Shown here: one piece after another, positions 1 to 5,028 of the stretch
How positions within the stretch are numbered: position 1 is the first letter of the stretch
How the letters are laid out: every line of letters begins with the position of its first letter
Notes under the pieces: model-generated
Told to the model about the DNA's origin: nothing
The model's input: only the letters and a program-made list of their open reading frames with translations
The model's database searches: none
Made by a program: the position numbers and the translations under genes
Origin: an uncultured Clostridia bacterium
GTDB taxonomy: Bacteria; Bacillota; Clostridia; Christensenellales; DTU072
Length of the DNA stretch: 7,577 nt
Reading direction: 5' to 3'
Assembly (NCBI GenBank): GCA_934296355.1
Contig: CAKRAY010000067.1
Span: forward strand, 1-7,577

Positions 1-290
1 GCGCCGTAAAGAAGACCGGAAAGCACTATCGTGATAAGCAGACACGCGATACGGTTTTTAATCGAACCGCGGAAAAGCCAAAGGGAAAAGGTGACGACGA
101 AAAGAAGAGCCGTACCTAAACTAAACGAGAAGTTTCCCCATTGTATTACGGGTATAAAGTTAAGTCCGACGACGGCGGCGAATACGAGAACGAGCGCGAT
201 TACGGGTACGCCGAAGTCCTTGACGGACTTTTGCCCGATACCGAGTAATGCCATTACGCCGATTATAACCAAAATAATAGAGCCAATCAT
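1..290 (-). CDS. Small multi-helix integral membrane protein, possibly DUF1614-like (3' end outside window)
   Basis: An open frame on the minus strand starts at the ATG at 290-288 and runs off the left edge after 96 codons without a stop, so the C-terminus is missing. The start is supported by a GAGGAG Shine-Dalgarno about 9 bases upstream (near 300-306). The protein is almost entirely hydrophobic. Segments at about residues 2-18, 27-47, 57-73 and 80-95 look like membrane helices, separated by short polar turns such as GQKSVKD and RGSIKNR. The pattern of an N-terminal helix, a short charged turn, a helix ending in NFIPV, and then a polar beta-like strand followed by a helix reminds me of the DUF1614 membrane family of Firmicutes. 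That is recall of family shape, not a proven match. No catalytic motif is visible and no function can be assigned. It is transcribed divergently from the oxidoreductase operon. Confidence 0.72.
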   Translation of the reverse strand, partial: MIGSIILVIIGVMALLGIGQKSVKDFGVPVIALVLVFAAVVGLNFIPVIQWGNFSFSLGTALLFVVTFSLWLFRGSIKNRIACLLITIVLSGLLYG

Positions 291-408
291 TTTCTTAATC
301 TCCTCAAAAAATAGAATGGTTATTCGCGGATTTTTTATTCAAACTCGATAAAAAAGGTCTTTTGTTCGCTATTGCGAGAAAAAACGCTTTACTTCTTTTT
401 AATAAATA

Positions 409-417
409 AAGTATAAT
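409..417 (+). promoter_or_regulatory. Probable sigma-70 type promoter -10 region of the oxidoreductase operon
   Basis: A perfect TATAAT lies at 412-417. TTTACT at 388-393 (4 of 6 matches to TTGACA) sits 18 bases upstream in a very AT-rich spacer. Transcription would start around 424, giving a leader of about 38 bases before the ATG at 462. It is placed correctly for the first gene of the operon. On the opposite strand, TATACT at 415-410 overlaps this hexamer and could serve the divergent membrane-protein gene, but no good -35 box accompanies it. Confidence 0.6.
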
Positions 418-426
418 TATTAAAAT

Positions 427-445
427 ACGATGTTTTCGAAATCGT
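427..445 (+). other. Small inverted repeat in the operon leader
   Basis: ACGAT at 427-431 is the exact reverse complement of ATCGT at 441-445, with a 9-base loop that contains TTTCGAAA-like dyad sequence. It lies between the predicted transcription start and the AAGGAG of the first gene. The 5-bp AT-containing stem is weak and could be chance; it could also be a small operator. No regulator is identifiable. Confidence 0.2.
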
Positions 446-461
446 AAAAAGGAGAAAACAA

Positions 462-665
462 ATGGCGAAACTTACGATAGGCAACGAACTATGCAAAGGC
501 TGCGGTTTATGCGTGCTTTCTTGTCCGAAGAAACTTTTACGCATATCGTCGCGTAGTAACAAGAACGGTTATTTTTATGTGGAAATAACGGACGAATCGG
601 CGTGCGTCGGTTGCGCGAATTGCGCGATAATGTGTCCCGATTGCGTTATCAAAGTAGAAAGGTAA
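462..665 (+). CDS. vorD: 2x[4Fe-4S] ferredoxin, delta subunit of 2-oxoacid:ferredoxin oxidoreductase
   Basis: This 67-residue protein is a two-cluster bacterial ferredoxin domain. Cluster ligands are visible as C11-x2-C14-x2-C17-x3-C21-P and C48-x2-C51-x2-C54-x3-C58-P. The extra residues between the two motifs are typical of the KorD/VorD subunits rather than of free clostridial ferredoxin. It should carry electrons from the thiamine-containing catalytic subunits to an external ferredoxin in the cytoplasm. The start is set by AAGGAG at about 449-454, 7 bases before the ATG. It is the first gene of the operon, 16 bases ahead of the alpha subunit gene, which supports the delta-subunit assignment. 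An additional cysteine, C61, follows the second motif (CPDC). Symbols korD/oorD are equally applicable because the substrate cannot be fixed from sequence. Confidence 0.93.
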   Translation: MAKLTIGNELCKGCGLCVLSCPKKLLRISSRSNKNGYFYVEITDESACVGCANCAIMCPDCVIKVER

Positions 666-681
666 TCGTAAGGAGGTATCG

Positions 682-1740
682 ATGAAACAATTAATGAAAG
701 GTAACGAGGCGATTGCCGAAGCCGCTATAAGAGGCGGTTGCCGAGCGTTTTTCGGATATCCCATCACTCCGCAAAACGAAATACCGGAATATATGAGTTG
801 GCGACTTTTCGAAGTCGGCGGCGCGTTCGTACAAGCGGAAAGCGAAGTCGCTTCCATAAATATGTTATACGGCGCGTGCGGCGCGGGCGCGCGAGCGATG
901 ACCAGTTCTTCGAGTCCGGGTATCAGCCTTATGCAAGAGGGCATAAGTTATATTTGTTGCGCTAAAATCCCTTGCGTTATAGTAAATATGGTAAGAGGCG
1001 GTCCCGGGTTAGGCGGTATTCAACCCGCGCAAGGCGACTACTTCCAAGCGACTAAGGGCGGCGGACACGGCGATTATCATATGATTGTATACGGACCGAA
1101 CAGCGTTCAGGAATGCGTCGACATTATGTATAACGCTTTCGACACGGCGGATAAATACAGAGTTCCCGTTATGATTCTGGGCGACGGTATGCTCGGACAA
1201 ATCATGGAACCCGTAGAACTTCCCGAAATGAAAGATTTATCTAAACTTCCCGTTAAAGAATGGGCTACCGACGGTACGGGCGTAGGCAAAAACAGAAGAG
1301 TAATAAACTCCCTTTTAATAAACCCCGACGACCTCGAAGCGCATAACAACGCTATGGTTAAAGTTTACGAAGAAATCGCGCGTAACGAAACGAGAGTGGA
1401 AGAGTATTTGGTAGACGACGCGGAAATAGTTATTACCGCTTACGGCACCGTAGCGAGAATTGCTAAGAGCGCGGTAAATATGCTTCGCGCCAAGGGCGTT
1501 AAAGCGGGTTTGATTCGTCCTATTACTTTATTCCCGTTCCCGAACGCAACGTTCAAAGCCGCAGCCGAAAAGGAATGCGTCAAAAAGTTTCTTTGCGTGG
1601 AACTCAGCGTAGGACAAATGATAGAAGACGTAAAACTCGCCACCGAGTGTCGTAAACCCGTAGAGTTCTTCGGCAGAAACGGCGGGAACGTTATGTCGCC
1701 CGAAGATATCGTAGAATTCGTTACAAAGGAGAAAAACTGA
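682..1740 (+). CDS. vorB: 2-oxoacid:ferredoxin oxidoreductase alpha subunit (VorB/KorA type)
   Basis: This 352-residue protein is the pyrimidine-binding/alpha subunit of a 2-oxoacid:ferredoxin oxidoreductase, which oxidatively decarboxylates a 2-oxoacid with CoA to an acyl-CoA and reduces ferredoxin. Visible hallmarks are GYPITP (residues 25-30), the QAESEVAS segment (51-58) with the conserved acidic residue that contacts thiamine diphosphate, the SSSSPG stretch (75-80), and RGGPGLGG (105-112). The C-terminal part from about residue 245 (EIVITAYGTVAR) is the transketolase-C-like domain. Length is normal for the separate alpha subunit of four-subunit enzymes. The start is decided by AGGAGG at 671-676, 5 bases before the ATG. 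It resembles proteins annotated as 3-methyl-2-oxobutanoate dehydrogenase VorB, but 2-oxoglutarate (KorA) is an equally possible substrate. The gene ends 1 base before the beta subunit gene. Confidence 0.94.
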   Translation: MKQLMKGNEAIAEAAIRGGCRAFFGYPITPQNEIPEYMSWRLFEVGGAFVQAESEVASINMLYGACGAGARAMTSSSSPGISLMQEGISYICCAKIPCVIVNMVRGGPGLGGIQPAQGDYFQATKGGGHGDYHMIVYGPNSVQECVDIMYNAFDTADKYRVPVMILGDGMLGQIMEPVELPEMKDLSKLPVKEWATDGTGVGKNRRVINSLLINPDDLEAHNNAMVKVYEEIARNETRVEEYLVDDAEIVITAYGTVARIAKSAVNMLRAKGVKAGLIRPITLFPFPNATFKAAAEKECVKKFLCVELSVGQMIEDVKLATECRKPVEFFGRNGGNVMSPEDIVEFVTKEKN

Positions 1741-1741
1741 T

Positions 1742-2482
1742 ATGGCTGTCGTATTTGAAAAAACCAAGATGCTCACGGATACGCCGTTACATTATTGTCC
1801 CGGTTGCACCCACGGTATAGCGCATAGATTGGTGGCGGAAGTTTTGGAAGAAATAGGCGCGGAAGGGCATTGCGTCGGCGTTGCGCCGGTCGGCTGCGCG
1901 GTTTTCGCGTATAATTACTTTAACTGCGATATGCAAGAAGCGGCTCACGGCAGAGCGCCCGCGGTAGCGACGGGAATAAAAAGGGTTAACCCGTCTAACG
2001 TCGTGTTTGCGTATCAAGGCGACGGCGACCTTGCGAGCATAGGTATGGCGGAAATCGTCCACGCCGCGGCAAGAGGCGAGAAAATCACGATTATTTTTAT
2101 AAATAACACGATTTATGGTATGACCGGCGGACAAATGGCTCCGACCACGCTCGAAGGTCAAAAATCGACGACGTGTATTTACGGCAGAGATTTGGATAAA
2201 AACGGCAATCCAATAAGAATGTGCGAACTTTTATCCTCGCTCGACGGACCGAGTTATATAGAAAGAGTCGCGCTTTACGACGCGCCGCACGTAAGAGCGG
2301 CGAAAAAAGCGATAAAAAAGGCGTTTACTCATCAAATCGAAAACAAGGGGTTCAGTTTTGTAGAAGTTCTTTCTTCTTGCCCCACGAACTGGGGAATGAT
2401 GCCCGAGCAAGCGTTGCAGTTCGTAAAAAACGAAATGCAAAACTTCTATCCTCTCGGCGTGTATAAGGAGGTAAAGGACTAA
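1742..2482 (+). CDS. vorA: 2-oxoacid:ferredoxin oxidoreductase beta subunit, thiamine diphosphate-binding
   Basis: This 246-residue protein is the TPP-binding beta subunit that pairs with the preceding alpha subunit. Diagnostic motifs are YCPGCTHG (18-25), HGRAPAVATG (69-78), GDGDLASIG (93-101) and NNTIYGMTGGQ (121-131). Together the last two form the Mg/TPP-binding GDG-x(about 26)-NN signature. No iron-sulfur motif is present beyond scattered cysteines (C19, C22, C52, C62); the proximal cluster in related enzymes is bound by cysteines of this kind, but I cannot prove ligation here. Length is typical for KorB/VorA; pyruvate enzymes are usually longer. AAAGGAG at 1725-1731 lies inside the end of the alpha gene. 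The stop overlaps the gamma start by one base (TAATG), implying translational coupling. KorB is the equivalent name if the substrate is 2-oxoglutarate. Confidence 0.94.
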   Translation: MAVVFEKTKMLTDTPLHYCPGCTHGIAHRLVAEVLEEIGAEGHCVGVAPVGCAVFAYNYFNCDMQEAAHGRAPAVATGIKRVNPSNVVFAYQGDGDLASIGMAEIVHAAARGEKITIIFINNTIYGMTGGQMAPTTLEGQKSTTCIYGRDLDKNGNPIRMCELLSSLDGPSYIERVALYDAPHVRAAKKAIKKAFTHQIENKGFSFVEVLSSCPTNWGMMPEQALQFVKNEMQNFYPLGVYKEVKD

Positions 2483-3018
2483 TGGAGAATAAAATTATAA
2501 TCGCGGGATTCGGCGGACAAGGCGTACAAAGTTTAGGTATGTTTATCGCGTACGCGTCAATTCACGACGGCAAAGAAGTGACGTTTTTACCGTCGTACGG
2601 ACCGGAAATGCGCGGCGGCACGAGTAATTGCAGCGTAGTCGTCAGCGACGAACCCGTAGCGAGTCCGATTATCGCCGTACCCGATATGCTTATAGCGATG
2701 AACAAGCCTTCGCTCGCTAAGTTCGTAAATAAAGTTCGTCCGGGCGGAACGATTATTGTCAACAGTTCTTTAATAGACGAAAAAGTAGAGCGTACCGACG
2801 TTAAAGTCGTTTACATTAACGCTAACGAACTCGCCGTGGAAGCGGGCAACGTAAAAACTGCCAATATCGTCGTTCTCGGCGCGTATGCGAAAATGAGCGG
2901 CGATTTCTCGCCCGAAGTAATGCAAGCGGTCATAGAAAAGAAGTTTGCCAAAAAACCGAAAGTAATACCCGCGAATATCAAAGCCTTTAATTTAGGCTTT
3001 AATATCCAAAGCGTGTGA
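2482..3018 (+). CDS. vorC: 2-oxoacid:ferredoxin oxidoreductase gamma subunit
   Basis: This 178-residue protein is the gamma subunit (pyruvate/ketoisovalerate oxidoreductase catalytic domain), which helps form the CoA-binding part of the complex. The N-terminal GFGGQGV (residues 9-15) and SYGPEMRGGTSNC (38-50) are the family signatures, and length is normal. The ATG overlaps the beta stop codon as TAATG, with a strong AAGGAGG at 2465-2471 inside the beta gene. It is the last gene of the operon; the D-B-A-C order is common in anaerobic Firmicutes and archaea. The stop codon lies inside the first copy of an 11-base direct repeat (3009-3019), so the last two or three residues may have been altered by insertion of the repeat-like block that follows. 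Equivalent to KorC. Confidence 0.93.
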   Translation: MENKIIIAGFGGQGVQSLGMFIAYASIHDGKEVTFLPSYGPEMRGGTSNCSVVVSDEPVASPIIAVPDMLIAMNKPSLAKFVNKVRPGGTIIVNSSLIDEKVERTDVKVVYINANELAVEAGNVKTANIVVLGAYAKMSGDFSPEVMQAVIEKKFAKKPKVIPANIKAFNLGFNIQSV

Positions 3019-3051
3019 CCTTCGCCCGGTAAGTACGCGGAAGCGTGTGAC
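3009..3051. repeat. 11-base direct repeat flanking a short segment at the vorC stop
   Basis: AAGCGTGTGAC occurs exactly at 3009-3019 and again at 3041-3051, a 32-base period. The first copy contains the vorC stop codon TGA (3016-3018). It may be a relic of duplication or of insertion of the GC-rich block that follows; chance is unlikely but not excluded in such CpG-rich sequence. Confidence 0.5.
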
Positions 3052-3157
3052 GGCAACGTACGCACGTCGCGTCGCAATGACACAACGCGCGCGTTGCTTT
3101 TTGCGGCGCGAATAAACGCGCACGGGACGCTCTTCGCTCGCAACGTTTGGGCGTTGC
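3019..3157. repeat. GC-rich, repeat-like intergenic block
   Basis: By hand count 87 of 139 bases are G or C (about 63%), well above the neighbouring AT-rich promoter zone and the flanking genes. There is no ORF of interest. Read on the minus strand it contains TGTCATTGCGA (3082-3072) and TTGCGAGCGAAG (3143-3132). Both resemble the core of the short dispersed TCATTGCGAGCGAAG-type repeats known from many bacterial genomes. It also contains the palindrome CAACGCGCGCGTTG (3083-3096) and a 12-base direct repeat GCGTTGCTTTTT at 3091-3102 and 3151-3162, exactly 60 bases apart. I infer a degenerate dispersed non-coding repeat that now supplies the transcription terminator; multiple genomic copies cannot be seen from one window. 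Confidence 0.45.
3083..3102 (+). terminator. Possible first hairpin terminator of the oxidoreductase operon
   Basis: The perfect 14-base palindrome at 3083-3096 (CAACGCG then CGCGTTG) can fold into a short GC-rich hairpin, followed after one C by five T residues (3098-3102). The stem is only about 5 bp once a loop is allowed and the T run is short, so this is weaker than the terminator at 3140-3165. It could be a palindromic repeat end instead. Confidence 0.4.
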
Positions 3158-3165
3158 TTTTTTTT
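3140..3165 (+). terminator. Rho-independent terminator after the oxidoreductase operon
   Basis: GCAACG (3140-3145) pairs perfectly with CGTTGC (3152-3157) around a 6-base loop TTTGGG, followed immediately by eight T residues (3158-3165). This is a canonical intrinsic terminator. It lies 120 bases after the vorC stop and before the pckG promoter elements, so it separates the two operons. Confidence 0.75.
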
Positions 3166-3207
3166 AAGCGTTGTGCTATACTGTAAAAGCAAAAGGTTCG
3201 ATATAAT
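3154..3207 (+). promoter_or_regulatory. Promoter region of the pckG-trkA-trkH operon
   Basis: A perfect TATAAT is at 3202-3207, placing a start site near 3214 and a leader of about 33 bases, but it has no convincing -35 hexamer at 16-18 bases. A second candidate is TTGCTT (3154-3159, TTG matching) with a 17-base spacer to TATACT (3177-3182); its -35 would overlap the 3' arm and T tract of the preceding terminator. Either or both may be used. The initially transcribed region contains an unbroken run of eight T residues (3211-3218). Confidence 0.5.
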
Positions 3208-3246
3208 ACGTTTTTTTTGCAATATTTTACCGACAAGGAGAAAACA

Positions 3247-5022
3247 ATGACCGACAATCAAAATATTTTACAATTCGTAGACAAGTACGAGAAGTTATTT
3301 AAGCCGGACGAAGTGGTTTGGATAGACGGGAGTAAGGAACAGCATAAATTGCTTGTCAGCGAAGCGATAGCCGAGGGCGAAGTTATTAAACTAAGTAATT
3401 CTCTTATGCCGGGCTGCCTTTATCATAGTACCGACGTCAACGACGTTGCGAGAGTGGAAGACAGAACTTTTATTTGCACTAAGGAAAGAGAAACCGTAGG
3501 CGTTACCAATAATTGGGTGGAATCCGGCGAAGCGTACGATAAGTTAGATAAAATAGCGGACGGCGCAATGAAAGGTAGAACGATGTACGTTATACCTTTT
3601 TCTATGTGTAAAATCGGTTCTTCTTTCGCTAAATACGGAATAGAACTCACCGATAGTTTATACGTAGTATTAAATATGATGATTATGACGAGGGTTTCTT
3701 CGACCGTTTTAGATAAAATCGAGGGAGATAACTTCGTCAAAGGCATACATAGCAAGGTCAATCTCGACCCGGAAAACAGATATATTTGTCAGTTCCCCGA
3801 AGATAACCTTATATACTCGCTTAATAGCGGTTACGGCGGCAACGTGTTGCTCGGTAAAAAGTGTTTCGCTTTGAGAATAGCGAGTTATCAAGGATATCAA
3901 GAAGGCTGGATGGCGGAACATATGCTTATTCTCGGCGTGGAAAAGCCGAACGGAGAAACGAAATATATTTGTTGCGCGTTCCCGTCCGCATGCGGAAAAA
4001 CCAATCTCGCTATGCTCGTACCGCCGGAGTGTTATACGTCCAAAGGTTATAAGGTGTGGACTGTCGGCGACGATATCGCGTGGATAAGGAAAAAACACGG
4101 TAAATTTTACGCGGTCAATCCGGAAAACGGATTTTTCGGCGTTGCGCCGGGTACGAACGTCGACACCAACCCCAACGCCATGGCGACGATTAGAAGAAAC
4201 ACGATTTTTACCAACGTCGCGTTTAACGTGAAGAACAACACCGTATGGTGGGAAGGCAGTAAACTCGCCCCGCCGACCAAGGCGAGAGACTGGAAAGGCG
4301 ACCCGTGGTATCCGGGACTGAAAGACGAAAACGGAGAAATAAAGAAAGGCGCGCATCTCAACGGCAGATTCACGGCTCCCGCTAAGAATTGCCCGTGTCT
4401 AAGTAGAGAATTCGACAATCCGCGCGGCGTGGAAATCAGCGCGTTCGTTTTCGGCGGAAGAAGAGCGAAACTCGCCCCGCTTGTTTATGAAGCGAGAGAT
4501 TGGGATCACGGCGTGTTTTTAGGCGCGACGATGGCGAGCGAAACGACCGCCGCTTCCTCGGGTAAAGTAGGAGTCGTCAGACGCGACCCCATGGCGATGT
4601 TGCCGTTTTGCGGTTACAATATGTGCGATTACTTCTCGCATTGGCTTAAAATGGGATATAGAACCAACGGCTCGCCGAAGTTCTTCCACGTCAACTGGTT
4701 CCGTACCGACGAGAAAGGCAATTATATTTGGCCGGGATTCGGCGACAATATGCGCGTACTCGATTGGATTTTGAAGCGTTGCGAAAACGCCGTGGACGCG
4801 GAGGAAACAGCGATAGGTTATCTGCCCAAAGCGGAAGACGTGAATATAGAGGGTATGGTGAATTTCACGCGCGAAGATTTGGAAAAACTTTTAGTAATAG
4901 ACAAAAAAGCATGGCAAAAAGAAGCGGGCGAAATCGGCGAATTCTTTAAGAAATTCGGCGACGAAATGCCCGAAAGATTATTAAAACAACTTAGAATATT
5001 AAAGAGCAATTTGAGGGACTGA
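3247..5022 (+). CDS. pckG: Phosphoenolpyruvate carboxykinase, GTP-dependent
   Basis: This protein catalyses the reversible reaction oxaloacetate + GTP = PEP + GDP + CO2 in the cytosol, for gluconeogenesis or, in fermenting anaerobes, PEP carboxylation. The start at 3247 gives 591 residues and has AAGGAG at 3235-3240, 6 bases upstream. The in-frame ATG at 3217 would place the RBS inside the gene and is rejected. GTP-type hallmarks are the specific P-loop FPSACGKTN (245-253) with its active-site cysteine C249, the kinase-2 motif VGDDIAW (273-279), the substrate-loop arginine in RVED (69-72), SGYGGN (194-199), the metal-ligand region around K204/K205 and H225, NGFFGVAPGT (294-303), and NPRGVEISAFVFGGRRA (391-407). 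The lid loop is near 431-442. The ATP-type enzyme lacks this organisation. Length is typical. All key residues appear intact. trkA follows after 6 bases. Confidence 0.97.
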   Translation: MTDNQNILQFVDKYEKLFKPDEVVWIDGSKEQHKLLVSEAIAEGEVIKLSNSLMPGCLYHSTDVNDVARVEDRTFICTKERETVGVTNNWVESGEAYDKLDKIADGAMKGRTMYVIPFSMCKIGSSFAKYGIELTDSLYVVLNMMIMTRVSSTVLDKIEGDNFVKGIHSKVNLDPENRYICQFPEDNLIYSLNSGYGGNVLLGKKCFALRIASYQGYQEGWMAEHMLILGVEKPNGETKYICCAFPSACGKTNLAMLVPPECYTSKGYKVWTVGDDIAWIRKKHGKFYAVNPENGFFGVAPGTNVDTNPNAMATIRRNTIFTNVAFNVKNNTVWWEGSKLAPPTKARDWKGDPWYPGLKDENGEIKKGAHLNGRFTAPAKNCPCLSREFDNPRGVEISAFVFGGRRAKLAPLVYEARDWDHGVFLGATMASETTAASSGKVGVVRRDPMAMLPFCGYNMCDYFSHWLKMGYRTNGSPKFFHVNWFRTDEKGNYIWPGFGDNMRVLDWILKRCENAVDAEETAIGYLPKAEDVNIEGMVNFTREDLEKLLVIDKKAWQKEAGEIGEFFKKFGDEMPERLLKQLRILKSNLRD

Positions 5023-5028
5023 CAGTAA

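Noticed and set aside
31..351. 106-codon plus-strand open frame at the left edge
   Set aside because: It is opposite the minus-strand membrane-protein gene, which has a better RBS and a coherent helical protein; the plus frame encodes a Thr/Ile/Pro-rich string with no RBS and runs across the divergent gene's own start region.
537..944. 135-codon minus-strand open frame across the ferredoxin-alpha junction
   Set aside because: It is antisense to two well-supported genes and has no recognisable domain.
3019..3157. CRISPR array
   Set aside because: The direct repeats here are 11-12 bases, occur only twice each, and have no regular spacer structure.
3217..3246. In-frame upstream ATG of pckG at 3217
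   Set aside because: Using it would put the AAGGAG at 3235-3240 inside the gene and leave only a poly-T tract upstream; the ATG at 3247 has correct spacing.
3019..3246. Riboswitch or small RNA in the spacer before pckG
   Set aside because: The palindromes are explained by a terminator and a repeat-like block, and the leader after the likely start is only about 33 bases, too short for a known riboswitch class.
2811..3261. Overlapping minus-strand open frames covering the vorC end and the intergenic block
   Set aside because: Their translations are dominated by Arg/Ala from CpG-rich repeat sequence and span the terminator and promoter; no RBS or motif supports a gene.
3709..4356. 215-codon minus-strand open frame opposite pckG
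   Set aside because: It is antisense to the most conserved part of PEP carboxykinase, with low-complexity Arg/Phe/Val-rich translation and no motif.
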